In this document: piece by piece, positions 46,090-58,484 of the stretch
How the letters are laid out: each line of letters opens with the position of its first letter
How positions within the stretch are numbered: the stretch's first letter is position 1
DNA from: Diadophis punctatus similis
Lineage: Eukaryota; Chordata; Lepidosauria; Squamata; Dipsadidae
Reading direction: 5' to 3'
Length of the DNA: 64,000 nt
Assembly: GCA_023053685.1 (NCBI GenBank)
Contig: JALIGW010000005.1
Coordinates: 48,201,242-48,265,241, forward strand
Notes under the pieces: generated by a model
Database searches by the model: none
The model's input: only the letters and a program-made list of their open reading frames with translations
What the model was told of the DNA's origin: nothing
Program-made: the position numbers and the translations under genes

Positions 46090-46435
46090 GTACATTGTGG
46101 ATTTACAGACGGCTGTTACATATAAACTGGGTTGACAAAATCAGAAATGAGGAAGTGATAAGCCACCTGGGAAAGCAAAGGGAAATCATCAAAGCCATTA
46201 AAAAGCAAAAGTTAGAATATTTTGGACATGTGATGCGACACCCGGAAAAATACGGCATACTTCACTTAATCCTCCAGGGAAAGATTGAAGGCAAACGAGG
46301 TCCAGGCAGAAGAAGAACATCATGGCTTCAAAATCTAAGGCAGTGGTTTGGACAAAACTCAGCAGCACTTTTTTGTGTAGCTGTTGATATAAATAGGATT
46401 GCCAACATGATCACCAACGTCTGATGACAGATATG
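46090..46435 (+). mobile_element. LINE ORF2 C-terminal fragment
   Basis: The frame at 46095-46424 reads MWIYRRLLHINWVDKIRNEE, KAIKKQKLEYFGHVMRHPEK, YGILHLILQGKIEGKRGPGR, RRTSWLQNLRQWFG. This is the conserved tail found after the reverse transcriptase in several LINE clades. The first 110 codons have no stop, so this fragment is younger than most here. The clade is uncertain (RTE-like or related). A GAA/GGA array begins right after the stop. Confidence 0.75.
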
Positions 46436-46440
46436 GCAGA

Positions 46441-46556
46441 AGAAAAAGAAGAAGAAGAAGAAGAAGGAGGAGGAGGAGGAGGAGGAGGAGGAGGAGGAGG
46501 AGGAGGAGGAGGAGGAGGAGGAGGAAGGAAGAAGGAAGAAGGAAGAAGAAGAAGAA
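46441..46556 (+). repeat. GAA/GGA polypurine array
   Basis: GAA units, then about 18 GGA units (46466-46524), then GGAA and GAA units. The strand is purine only. Confidence 0.97.
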
Positions 46557-48865
46557 ATAGTACATTCTTTGATTAAAGAAACAAAACTGTCTTTTCATAT
46601 AATTGTTATTTTTAATGTGAAAATATATAAAGAATATTCAGAAACATAAACAGTCATAATTTATAAAGTCAAGTGTATTTTGTGATAATAAAATATAATT
46701 TCTGATACAGTAGGAAGTACTGCCTTTAACTGATACAGTAAGAAGTACTACCTTTTTCTTCTCTGCTCTACTGATTATTAATCAACTGTGTAATTGAATT
46801 GGCATCATTGTCACTGATAAACCAGTCATTCAAGATTTCTTTTTTACTTCTAAATATCTAGGGTAACTAGAGTCATACAAATTATTGCTACATTTGTGAT
46901 TTAAGAACCTCTCAGATTCTCGTAAAAATAGGTCAGTAAACCAGTAAAGTCTTCATTTGTCCCTGTGGAATAACTCAGGCATTTTACAACATCAATAAAT
47001 CTACTTGTGTGTACTGGAACCAATGAAGTCCCTGTTGTTTCCTAGAGGTTTTTATGAAGATTGCAGTTTCCAGGGCATTGAATACATTCTGCACACTATT
47101 TCTAGAAGCTTCTGTGGAGTCACTAGATACAAACACGTTTTTCTTGGGGTGCTTTCATATGTTCCAAACAGACAACCCAGAAGGGGCTCATTGGCAGAGA
47201 AATATATCCACCAAAGAACAATTTCTTTTGAGCACTTTCAAACCTGCAACTCACCCTACAGCTATTGCTGAAATTGGACAAAATGAATGTAAACTAATAG
47301 GTGCACTATTAGTATATCTGTAGCCTCAGGGGGAATGTTATTAGAAATCTTGTTGCTTTTCATAGCCTATCACAATTGCACATGCAAAGCTATGCTTCTT
47401 ATGAACATTTTCTCACCGATATGTAAGAACAGAAAAATGTTGCTCTAAAAATACCTTAATATTCAGGTATTTAGCTTTAAAATTTAAATAATAATTTAAA
47501 TTTAAATTTAAAAAATAATTTAGCTTTAAAATTACATTATATGCCTTCCTCCATTATGCAGAGATTTATCTACATAGGTCAAACTGAAGCTTCAATCTAG
47601 CATATTAGCTGTTTTCTCCTGGGTTCTTTTAAGTGAAATTACAAATACACACTGAACAAGATAGAACATTCTTTTACAAGATAGTAAAAGAAAGCTAACA
47701 GCCTTTCCTTAATTTGAAGTAGTTTTAAAAACATAGCAATAGGGGGCGAAAACCAAAGTAAATCAGGGGAATGTAGTGGTACATGTCTTGGGAGAAATGC
47801 CAGCATTCGTTTTACACTTTTAACAGCTGAAGGTTTAGGCACCATTTTGTAATAAAAAATTCAACACAAACCACTCTACACTCTTCACATGAAATGTTTC
47901 CTGGAAAGTTTCATCTATGTGTTAAATATTTAGTAGTTTTTTGAGAGACAGGACTCATTCTTGGCAGCACTTTTAATTATTAAATCAGCCATCTAGAGTG
48001 GAAATCTTCAAATGACTGCAAAATTAGCAGTAACCATGGCATTCATAATCCTGTGCTTCTTTGATCATGCTAATACTGGGAGGTCTTATAGGCACCCAGA
48101 CTTTATTTATCTATTGAATTCTACAAATGTTTTCCTTCCAAATGTTTCTTTGCAGACTGTATGCTATGGAGTTTAGCTGGCACCCATTGTACTTAAATGC
48201 TGGATGATCAGAATATGCATGCAAACTCTGCACTCAAAATGCCCAGCTAACAGATTCTCTAAATACCTCTGAATTATGTTCACCCATCAATGTCACATTT
48301 TTTTGAAGTCCTTATTCTTTCTCCATTCTAAAATTAGTCAGCTTGCCAAAAGTTCCCAATCTTTTAATTAATTGGGCAGCTGGCAATATAAAGAGCCTAT
48401 TAAACAAATAAATCTCCTCAGCCAAAAAGTTCAGAGATCCTCCAGAACCTACTGCTACTAAAAAGGAACTGCTGATGTGGCATGTTTCCAACAACGGAAG
48501 CAAAAGAGATCTACAATTCATATCTAGCAAGTTTCTCCAAGGTTTTCATAACGGTTGAACCAAAACCATTAACTAGAATACAACAACTAACACACAAAAG
48601 AGCATTAAACAGACAAAGAAATTCTTAAATATATATCTTTTACATCATTATAACAATATGTGCTAGAGATGAGGATCTTGTTAGTTTCAATTTGTGTTTG
48701 CTACAATGCCACTAGAAGTCCAATTTGAATGGACTTCAATGGGAAGCACATTTGTCATTTATGTAGATTTTGGTACCATGTTTAACTTATGAAACAATCA
48801 AAATTGTCATATTTTTGTCAAAGTAATATTCTCTACAATTACTGAGATCTAGAAGGATAACAGTA
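46557..48865. other. 2.3 kb DNA without recognised gene
   Basis: Overlapping frames of 88 and 89 codons at 47005-47323 carry no recognised domain. No repeat recognised. Confidence 0.4.
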
Positions 48866-49027
48866 CCAATTGTCCTAATGTACCCATATATTCATACCTC
48901 TTCTACTCTTATTCATGCTTGTAATATTATATATATATTCAATCATGTTTTACTGTTTGTACTTTGCTTATATTCATTTATGCTTGACAAATAAACAAAT
49001 AATAAACAAATAATAATAATAATAATT
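48866..49027 (+). mobile_element. CR1/L3-like LINE 3' tail
   Basis: Reads aattgtcctaatgtacccat through ttcatttatgcttgacaaat, then AAAC/AATA repeats. It matches the 3' UTR of the LINE at 52560-53557. Confidence 0.6.
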
Positions 49028-52000
49028 TTGGACCCTATGGCAACGTCAGCATCAAGGTTTGTTGGTGGAGAAAATAGTAATCTGTAGAAACATCTTGCCT
49101 GTGGCCAATAGAGTATGAGAATATGAGTTCCTGTATATTAAGTTTCACTGTAGGAACAACTTGCTGATATATCAGCAGCTTTACTATCTAGTAGAATCTC
49201 TGATTTAGTTTCTGAGTCCAGTCTTGGGCTGGTGTTTCAGAACCTTTTGAAGCCATGTGCCATAAATCAGCTGTGTTTTAGATGCAGATGCAAAGTCTTT
49301 TACTTAGAGTAACACTGTGTGAATCATGTGGGCCATAGCTGAAAAATGGTCATAACAAAATTTAGACCCAAATTTAAATTTTCAGGATCATTAGTTTCCA
49401 ACTTTTCAAAATGATCCAGGCTGATATCCTTAAATTATCACTCTGCTCAATTCTTCAGATTTTCATTGACATTTATTTATATCAAAGATCTAGATTTTAA
49501 TGGCATTGCATTTTCAGACAACAACAACAAAAAAAAAAACTATCGGTGAATGCACAGTGCAAATATTCAATATCATAAATCTACCGAATGGTTATTGTTG
49601 CAGGGTTTTGTTTTGTTTTTGATAACACTGCATATAGTTTTCCATCCATGAAGTACTTCATAATTTTTATTCTCTCTTTTATGCTTTGCTTCTGATGTTT
49701 TACACCCATTTATCTCTGTGTTCTATCACACAAAGCTACGTTGCCAGGAAGTTAGAGCAGTATATTGACTTATTTATCTTCTCTTATGCTGTTAATTCAT
49801 GCATTTTCCTGAGCCCAGACCTATAGCACCATCAGTAGGTTTAAAAAACAAACAAAAAACATACATTTAGATCACAGTTGCCATCACCAAATGATAATTC
49901 AAATGCTAATGTTCAAAGAGGAATGTGTTTCAGGAATTGAGACAATCAAAATCCTGCTTACCATATAAAAATTTACCTTGGAAAAACTTTTGAAAGACTT
50001 CACCACTTCAAAGCTCTAGGGCAGACTCATGTTTAAGAGTTTCCTTAAAGGAGTCAGATTACAAATACAAACAGCATTGTAAATAAAAGAAATGGTTGGT
50101 AGAAATAAATGATGTTACAGCTTTTGAAACAGATGAGTTGTCACTATGTATTTGCCTTTCTACTATATTAAGGCCCACAAGAAGTGGTTCACTTCTTCAT
50201 GGTTCATGGTATCATTATATGATAAATCTTTTCTCCAGCAAACACACACATATAACATACATATTCCAAAGTATCAGCATTTTTGCTTGTGGTAACAGAT
50301 CTTTTTCATAATTAATGTTTATAGGAAAGAGGATTGCAGATCTCTGCAAATAATTGCTAGGCTTCATTCTTCAGCAACTGCTGTGCATCAGTAGCCTCAC
50401 CATTCCATTATCAGGGAGTATAATTGTCCATCTTCATAAGGATGATTAATGAGAAAGGTATAACTCTCAGCATCCTTTCTAGAATGCTTGCAAAGAAGGG
50501 ATAGTGGTCCCCTCATGTGGGAGAGAAGCTAGTAATAATAACCCTTATAACTTATTGTCTTCTTCATATTGATGCACTATTAAGAACTGGAGATATGGTG
50601 ACTTAATCTTCTATCTCTGAACCTCTTCCAATTGATCATCCCCTGCCCCATTCAGGGAGGTTTCCAATAAAATTACACAAGTCTTCTAAAAGTAGAGTAA
50701 TCAGAAAAATAAAATAGTATATATGTTATTTTGTTTTTACCTTTGTTTCATGGCAAGTGGAATGCCAGGACAATTACACTATATTCAATATATCTATATG
50801 TAAACAATAAAAATATATTATTTTTTAAAAAAGAAAAATAAAGAAAATATTAATAGCCAAGAAAAGCAAGAAACAAAAATATCAACTAACATGAAAAATA
50901 AATTTTAAAAACTTATTTTGGGTAACTGGAAACTGATAAACTGTGCTAATAACCAAATTAATAACTCCCAGATCATGGAAAAAATCTCCTCCAAATAGAA
51001 ACACTTTGGTGAATATTTCTTCAAAAATAGATTAATAAATGGGGGACAGTCTTTTTAGCAAATCTAACCATGTTACTTTATATTTAGCTTTGAAATGGAT
51101 GAGACTACTAATGATTTCAAATAAAAATAATTTTAAATTATGAATATTTACCAACCGAAGGACTTGGTAAGGAAATTTGATTAATATTTTGGGACAGAAA
51201 ATAAATTGATTCACTTAGAACGGATCTGCAGGGTGTCTTATTGTATTTGGATCTGAAGTTCTGTTTCTCATTAATAATAATTGCAAATGAACAAATGACT
51301 TATATCATTTTTATCTTTTACTAGAACTAGATAATAAAACTTGCAGGTACAGTAAAGCTTGTAGAAAGGATATAGTCTAACAAATGTCAGTTAAATGAAG
51401 GCAACTGAATTTTGAGGTAAGTACACTCAGGTTGTTCTACAAGGTGGCAAAAAAAATCAAATAGAAGTAGATTTAATCTGATAATCTGTTTTATATAACA
51501 TAGTAGCTATATCACTATTAATCATTTAAGCACTTCCAAGAGGAAAGTTTGCAATTGTCTGATATATGAATAAATCTGTGAGGTTCAGGAAAAGGGCTTT
51601 TTATTCAGGCAGCTAAAACAGACTAAGCATATAGCAGAATTGGTCCACTGGCATCATATATGGCCCCAATATCACATTGACAGCTGATAAAGTGATAAAA
51701 GTCAATTTTTCTATTTTAAGAGTTAGATGGTAAGATGTAAGATTCAAAATGCTTACATTTGGAAGAAAATAAGATCTTTGAGATTGTGAGGGGTTCTTTT
51801 TGGGAAATGGTACAGACTGCTAACGAAGAGATTGTTTTTATCTTCTCTGTGTTTACAGGGAGGCTTTTCTTATGTAAAAGGTTTAACAAATTTTCTAACC
51901 TTTAAATTTACACTTATATTATACTAAAGTCTATGTCTGTGCCAGTGTGTTTGTATTATTTCTAAACAATGCAATGAACAATTTTGTTCTCTTTTGTTGC

Positions 52001-52559
52001 CTGAGCTTTTAACAAAGTCTTTAGCCACCAACAAATTAGTGTTTCACTCAGTAACTATACTACAGTGCTGTGGCAAAGTTAGCTTTGTATAATTTCCCAG
52101 TCTGTGCTGAGGGCAGTAAGGTGGAAGGCAGATGCTTCACCAGTTGCTAAATGGCTGTAGGCACTCAGCATCTCTGCTGGAGTGGTAAGGCTGCGGGGCT
52201 TTCCTTCCCCTTTCAGCTTGTCTGCTTTTGGTTTTCTGAACTCCAAGCTTACTTCTCCTTCACCATCAGTTGCTTGCTAATCTGCAGTTTATTGTGATGG
52301 TAGCTCCACTTCTTTGCCTGCAGAGTCTTTCTCTCTGTTGCCACCTGTACAAATCTTCCTGCAGTATGTAGGTGCTTTCAGCATTTTCTTTCTATAATTG
52401 GGAAGCAGGTGTGGTCCAGTGCTCTTCAGACATTAAAGGGAGAAAACAAGGAGAAGGAAGAATTGACACTGGCACTGCAAGGCTGCCCCACCACAAAGAT
52501 ATTTAGAATTATCAGGAACAATATAATGTAAAGTAAATGTATTGGAGAGCAGGATTACA
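49028..52559. other. 3.5 kb AT-rich DNA, no gene recognised
   Basis: No domain-bearing frame. Bases 52080-52440 are richer in GC and pyrimidine than the rest but show no frame or element that I can name. Confidence 0.4.
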
Positions 52560-53557
52560 TCTAGGTACATCTGCAGAGTTGGTGAAAAGAAAAATCTCAA
52601 CCAACAAATGCTCTGTCTTACATATTGGCAAAAAAAAAGAACATAAAATACAAACTGGATGGACGCTACCATGTAGATGACCAGTAGTGGTTTCTAAATG
52701 CTTTTGCTACTGGTTCATGTATGCACTCGCACGACGCTTCTGCGCATGCCTCCTGCCGCCACTGCTACAAGTTCGGAGAACTGGACCGAACTGGGAGCAA
52801 GCCACCGCTGTAGACGACCCTCACTCTGTCAAAGACCTTGGAGAACTCATCTCTAATGATCTAAGTGCCAGAGCCGACTGTAAAAACATTGCAAAAAAAG
52901 TATTAAGAGTTGTTAACCTAATGTTGCGTAGCTTCTTCTCTGGTAATATTGTACTGCTAACTAGAGCATACAAAACATTTGCTAGACCAATGCTCAAATA
53001 CAGCTCATCTGTCTGGAACCCGCACTGCATATCAGACATCAATACAATTGAGAGAGTCCAGAGATATTTCACGAGAAGAGTCCTCTACTCCTCTACTTGC
53101 AACAGAATACTTTATGTCACCAGACTTGAAATTTTGGCTTAGACAACTTAGAACTATGCCGTCTTCGGTCTGACCTAAGCATAGTACATAAAATGATTTA
53201 CTACAATGTCATACCTGGCAATGACTACTTCAACCACAACAATACACGAGCACACAATAGATACAAACTTAAGGTAAACCGCACCAAACTCGATTGCAGG
53301 AAATACGACTTCAGCAACAGAGTGGCAAATGCCTGGAATGCACTACCTGACTCTGTGGTTTCTTCCCAAACCCCCAAAACTTTAACCTTAGACTATCTAC
53401 CGTTGACCTCATCCCATTCCTAAGAAGTCTGTAAGAGTGTGCATAAGCGCACCAACGTGCCTATGGTCCCTGTCCTAATGTCCCATTTTATTTATATCCA
53501 TTTCGTGTATTAATAACCATATCTATTATCTAATACATGCTTGACAAATAAATAAAT
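52560..53557 (+). mobile_element. CR1/L3-like LINE, ORF2 3' end and 3' UTR
   Basis: Codons before the hAT at 52682 read NKCSVLHIG and YKLDGRYHVDD. After it come PHSVKDLGELISNDLS, LLTRAYKTFARPMLKYSSSV, WNPHCISDINTIERVQRYFT and (after one frameshift near 53128) YNVIPGNDYFNHNNTRAHNR, KYDFSNRVANAWNALPDSVV. This is the post-RT thumb and C-terminus of CR1-group ORF2. The 3' UTR ends catgcttgacaaataaataa. The core reverse transcriptase is missing, and the copy is truncated 5'. Confidence 0.85.
52682..52810. mobile_element. Short hAT element (family 1, copy 3) inside the LINE
   Basis: 129 bp with ends cagtagtggtttc and, reversed, cagcggtggcttgctccc, flanked by 8-bp copies tagatgac (52674-52681) and tagacgac (52811-52818), one mismatch. 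It interrupts the LINE between VDD and its duplicate DDPHSV. Confidence 0.88.
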
Positions 53558-53562
53558 TTATA

Positions 53563-53791
53563 GAGCCGAGGTGGCGCAGTGGTTAAAGAGCAGCACTGCA
53601 GTTCAGCAGTTCAGCTGTTCAAATCTCACCGGCTCAAGGTTGACTCAGCCTTCCATCCTTCCGAGGTTGGTAAAATGAGGACCCAGATTGTTGGGGGCAA
53701 TATGCTGAACTCTGTAAACTGCTTAGAGAGGGCTGTAAAGCACAATGAAGTGGTATATAAGTCTAAGTGCTATTGCTATTGCTATTGCTAT
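53563..53791 (+). mobile_element. tRNA-derived SINE (type B)
   Basis: The head gagccgaggtggcgcagtgg carries the A-box region. It is followed by ctcaaggttgactcagcc, ggacccagattgttgggggc and gtggtatataagtctaagtg, ending in four tgctat units. It starts within a few bases of the LINE tail at 53557. Confidence 0.85.
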
Positions 53792-54064
53792 AAATTGAAA
53801 AAATCAAAAAATCAGGGCAGTGGAATAATAGGATGTAGGTGCCAGAGATACTGTCTAGGGAAGGCTCAGATAACATAGTTTATATTAGAATAGTAAGTGG
53901 GGCAAGAGGCTTGGAAGAGACCCTAATTTTACACTTCCTAATCCGGCTGTAAAAAAGATAGAGAAGAATTACACGTTTAGACTTGAAAAATTCTCTTAAG
54001 GTAGCCTACAATAAAGTAGAATTAACTCACCTGGTCATGTTCCTGTTTGGTCCACCTGGTAATT
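53792..54064. other. No gene recognised
   Basis: Nothing recognised in this short gap. Confidence 0.4.
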
Positions 54065-54235
54065 TTGACTTGTTTATTTGTTTGTGTGTTTGTTTGCTTG
54101 ATTGTAAAATTTATTAGCTGCCCATCTTGCCACACAGTAATTCTGTGTGGCTTATAGTATTAAAACATAAAACTATGTAATTTATAATAATATAAATGCT
54201 GTACTATAAATACTGTAAAATCAACCTAGCTAAAA
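54065..54235 (-). mobile_element. LINE 3' UTR fragment
   Basis: Reads ttattagctgcccatcttgc, gtgtggcttatagtattaaa and acataaaactatgtaattt. It parallels 44505-44600 and 5515-5650 in the same orientation. Confidence 0.5.
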
Positions 54236-54317
54236 AGATGGGGAAAGGGAATATGATGAAAGGGGGAGAGGGTGGGATCTGTTGTTCATTAGCCACTCCC
54301 AACATGAAGTCCCTCTG

Positions 54318-54966
54318 TGTTCTGATCCAGCCTTCACAAGCCCCACTCAACAGCCTACTCATGAGGAAAAACCCCTTTTTATTTAGAAAGGCAGGAATTC
54401 ACAGCATTCACTGACAAAGCTCCAGGTCACGTATCTGTAGGTGATTCACAAGCTATAACAGTCTCTGAGTCCCCAGCAGGGAGCCTCAATTAGCACTTCA
54501 ATTCCAACACAAAGAGTCCTGACCAACCTGATTAGTGGCAAGGAAATCCTGGCAAGGAATCCGCCAGAGGGAACTCTTCTGGAGGATGAACAAATGTCTT
54601 CGACACCCATACCTCCCACAGTCCTCCTCCTCCTTATATCTCAACCAGGAAGGGGCTTGTTAACATCTCCTTCTCCCAGATAGCTGGTCCTCAGTCCTGC
54701 GTTGCTCTCCTCTCCATACCTCTCTGCGCATAAGCACATCTGGAACAGGGCCCAGATGTTCCTTCCCCTTGCTCATCTCAGGCCCCAAAAACAGCTGTCT
54801 CTCCACCTGAGTGTGACTAGATGGGCCCTGTTCTGCATCTGGCTCTGACACCTCCTGTTCCTCAGAGCCTTCCACCGGCTCCGATGGTAACCCAGGCAAT
54901 CTCTCCATCTCCTCTGGCTCATCTGACTCAACTGTCATTTCCGCTGGCAGTAGATGAACCACAATA
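54318..54966 (-). mobile_element. Probable solo LTR with an open frame
   Basis: On the minus strand there is a TATA-like gttgagatataaggagg followed about 230-260 bases later by a polyadenylation-like aaataaaaagggg. The end is near ggatcagaaca, which would make the plus-strand edge tgttctgatcc at 54318. The other edge is near accaca at 54966. A direct ctctg at both sides may be a target copy, but the terminal dinucleotides do not fit perfectly. A 113-codon minus frame (54660-55001) rich in Glu and Pro covers the first half. No internal region adjoins. Confidence 0.5.
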
Positions 54967-55000
54967 CTCTGTTGGCACCTCAAATTAACTGGCAGAGCCA

Positions 55001-55129
<129 letters not shown>

Positions 55130-55360
55130 GAGATTTATATACCACCTCATAGTGCAAGCATTCTCTAAGCGGTTTACACCATTAAGCAATGTATATATTT
55201 TACATTGCCCCCAACAATCTGGGTCCTCATTTTACCTACCTCGGAAGGATGGAAGGATGAGTCAACCCTGAGCCAGTGAGATTTGAACAGCTGAACTCAA
55301 ATGATCACAGCTAAAGTAGCCTGCAGTACTGCTCTCTAACCGCTGCGCCACCTCGGCTCC
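55130..55360 (-). mobile_element. tRNA-derived SINE (type B)
   Basis: On the minus strand: gagccgaggtggcgcagcgg, ctggctcagggttgactcat, aatgaggacccagattgttg. All type B landmarks are present in order, and the tail runs into the TTTA array. Confidence 0.85.
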
Positions 55361-55632
55361 TTACTCCTTTAAGCTCTTATGGAAGATCTTATGGAACTGA
55401 CCTCACTTGGGACTAAGATGTTCCAGAGGGCAGGCTAGCAAATGGATTTAAAATGGGGTGGAATTTGATCATAGCTACCATCCTGATTTATTAGACCTTT
55501 ATATCCAAAATGGGCCTCTATTTAAATCAGTTTTAATCCCAAACAAACATAGCTCTTTTCTTTGATAATCATATAATTCAACAGTTAATGAATTGTGCCA
55601 ACACAGAGCCACATAATAATATAACTAGTGGT
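55361..55632. other. No gene recognised
   Basis: Nothing recognised in this short gap. Confidence 0.4.
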
Positions 55633-55648
55633 TACCATACATTTTGAG

Positions 55649-55927
55649 CAGCGGTGGGTTCCACTTACCTTCCCTACCGGTTTGCATCGCGACGGAAGTG
55701 CACGTTTTATCACGTCACGCAATTGACCCTCTGCACATACACAGAAGCCTCTGCACATGCACAGAGAAAAAAAGCTCTGTGCGCAATGGGTTTTTTGCCA
55801 GCCATGGCGACCAGAGAACAGTTCGGGGACGTGGATAGTCAGCCATTGCTGCTGGTTTGGTGAGCAGGTGGAAATTTCCACCACTAGTACGGGCAAACAG
55901 GTCCGAACCAGCATCAACCCACCACTG
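55649..55927. mobile_element. Non-autonomous hAT element (family 1, copy 4)
   Basis: 279 bp with ends cagcggtgggttcc and, reversed, cagtggtgggttg, flanked by perfect 8-bp duplications attttgag (55641-55648 and 55928-55935). It is inserted into the left terminal repeat of the transposon at 55635-56912. Confidence 0.94.
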
Positions 55928-56377
55928 ATTTTGAGAGTATAAGATGCACCTTAGTTTTGGGGGAGGAAAACAAGGAAAAAAGGCCTATGCCTCCAAGCAA
56001 TTTGCCAAACAGCAAACAGCAAACAGCACAGATGATATACACTGTTTGCTGTGTATTTCTGTGCATGTGTGCCTGACCCATAGAAAGAGCAAAGAATTGG
56101 AGAAATGTACATTATGCCAGAAAGTTTTCTTAAATATAGTCACACTAACTCCTCCCAATTATTTAAATAGATCTACTCCAAGGTAAGTCAGGATTTAACT
56201 CTGATACTAAACAGGACACTGTTACATTTCAGACTATACTTGTACAGAGCTGTTAAAATTAATTAAAATTTCTGGAAGTATACATTATTCTCTATTATTT
56301 AAAAGAAGATACAATAGCACTGGACCTCTTCAGAGCAAGCATTTATTTTAAAAAGCTTTTTTATTTTGTTAAGTTGC

Positions 56378-56522
56378 CTAGAGGTCTCCAACCTTGGCAA
56401 CTTTAAGACTTGTGGACTTCAACTCCCAGAATTCCATAGCCAGCAAAGCTAACAAAGCTGGCTGTGGAATTCTGGGAGTTGAAGTCCACAAGTCTTAAAA
56501 TTGCCAAGGTTGGAGACACCTG
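56378..56522. mobile_element. Foldback hAT-like MITE (family 3, copy 2)
   Basis: The arms aactttaagacttgtggact, tcaactcccagaattcc and their reverse complement enclose agccagcaaagctaacaaag. Ends are near tagaggtctcc and, reversed, caggtgtctcc. No matching target copies are visible. Confidence 0.85.
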
Positions 56523-56914
56523 GCTAGAACAATAATAAAGCAGTCTTTAAAAAATAAGTCTAATAATTTGAACATTCTACAGACATTTATAGTTATTCAC
56601 TTACCCCCTTGCATCCAGCAGAAAATAAAAATCTGCATGTCTCTCCCAGCTATTTGCCTCTTTGCAGCTAGTTTCACTTTCATTTTCCCACATGGCAAAC
56701 CTAATCAGCTCTAGGTCGGGAAGCTGCTACTGACTTGCTTGGCTTTACAGGCTCTTCCCTCTTTCTTGCAAGCAGGTAAATTGCTGGAAGACAGAGGCCA
56801 AAGGGTGGGAATGGCTGGGTGGGTGTGGCTGCATTCGGTGTATAAGACGCACCCAAGTTTTCACCCTATTTTGGGGGGTAAAAAGGTGCATCTTATACTC
56901 CGAAAAATACGGTA

Positions 56915-58086
56915 TATAATCCAAACCAGCCTTTCACAAGTTTTTATTCAGGTGAAACCTTTGAATTAATTTTCAAGACTTAGGGAACCCCTGCATAAAA
57001 ATCTCAACAAGTTTGAAAAATATCATAGGACTATACATGTCTAACATAATATATGTTTTGCAGAATTTATAACAGCAAAGCAGCAGCTCGACAGCACATA
57101 GTTAGTTGCAACACATAAATTTCTCACCACTTTGAACACTAGCATTGTACAAGTTATGAAGTTCAAAAATAATTCTTTTCCTATCGCAATGTCTTGTGGA
57201 GCTTCTAGCAACTCCTCATGGGACCTTGCGATTTATTGGAACACGAGTTGAGAAAGGCTGGTCTTTTATATTTCAAACCATTCCAGGAGGTGCAGAATAA
57301 TTCACTCAAAGTTAATTGCAAAGAAATAAATGTTACAAATGTTTATTTCAGGCTTCCTGGACTTTCTTTAAAAATTAATTTAAAAGAGTGGTGGGCAAAT
57401 TCCTATTTCTTTCTCTGAAACAGTTTCATCCTAAATTCAGGCTACAGGGGTGATGTTGAATTCAATGTGACACCAAAAGATATAAGAAAGAAATACTTCT
57501 TTTTTCTTTCAGGGGGTAAAATATGATATTTAATGAGATTACATTATTTTGCTGTATTTACGAAGCTCTAGCTCTATCATCTATCTGTCTATCTATAAAA
57601 TAATAATGATTTGTAAAAGATTCTAGACAGAGCATATTTATGAAAACGTAACAAGCTTTCCCCCCTGATAAAATAAAATAAAAGCATCACCTTCAAGAAA
57701 AGGAATGTAAAAACTTTATTTACTGGCTATGAAAGGAAATCCATGCATGTCAAAGAAAAATCTATATTAAAAATCTATATTAACAAAACAAAACAAAACA
57801 TGGGCAAATTGATTTGGATTATAAATCTTCAGAATGAAACATGTATTTTTCAAAATGCCTCAAAATAACTTTTTATTACAAAAACAGGCATATTTGCATA
57901 CTTAAATAATGTGAATGTAATATCTATTCCCATTCTCCAAAAAGGAGTGGGGAAGGAAAATCTTACAATATGATCATATAATGCATAATATAAAGTAACC
58001 AATTTAGTTGGTGGAATATTTTATTAGAAATTATTGCTGTATTTTGAGTTTGAGTTTGCCTATTGAACTTTACTATATAAAATACA
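56915..58086. other. AT-rich DNA, no gene recognised
   Basis: No recognised element. Frames are 66 codons or less. Confidence 0.4.
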
Positions 58087-58094
58087 GTATAAGG

Positions 58095-58476
58095 CAGTGA
58101 TGGCGAACCTTTTTTGGTTCGCATGCCAAAAGGGGGGGGAATGCGAGGGATCACGTGTGTGCGTGCCCATACTCATAATTCCATGCACCCCTGCACATGC
58201 ACGCATGACCCCCCTGCTCCCAGCATGCAATGGCACGCCCATTTTTAGCTCTCCCCAGGCTCCAGAGCCTTTCTAGGAGCCTGGGGAGGGCGAAAACAGC
58301 CTTCCCCACCCCCTCTGGAGGCTGGAAACAGCCTGTTTCCCGACTCCCAGTGGGCCCAGAAGGCCCGAAAATCAGCCTGCTGGTGCACACATGCACGCCG
58401 GACCTGAGCTCGTATGCCCACCGATATGGCTCCGCGTGCCACTTGTGGCACCCGTGCCATAGGTTCGCCATCACGG
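58095..58476. mobile_element. Non-autonomous hAT element (family 2, copy 3)
   Basis: 382 bp with ends cagtgatggcgaacct and, reversed, ccgtgatggcgaacct (one mutated base), flanked by perfect 8-bp duplications gtataagg (58087-58094 and 58477-58484). Same orientation as 25231. Confidence 0.93.
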
Positions 58477-58484
58477 GTATAAGG

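Larger units (their letters stand above)
55635..56912. mobile_element. TIR DNA transposon with TA flanks (family X, copy 1), twice invaded
   Basis: Left end ccatacattttgag, then after the hAT at 55649-55927 gagtataagatgcacctta. Right end, reversed, ccgtatttttcggagtataa, then gatgcacc. TA flanks both ends (55633-55634, 56913-56914). A second copy of the inner TIR (gtgtataagacgcacccaag) lies near 56838. The interior encodes no transposase that I recognise. A family 3 foldback element sits at 56378-56522. The superfamily is not settled. Confidence 0.75.

Noticed and set aside
47005..47323. Overlapping frames of 88 and 89 codons as an exon
   Set aside because: No domain, no splice-site support I could defend, and no similarity recognised.
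52080..52440. GC-richer block as a possible exon or conserved element
   Set aside because: No open frame or recognised motif; composition alone is not enough.
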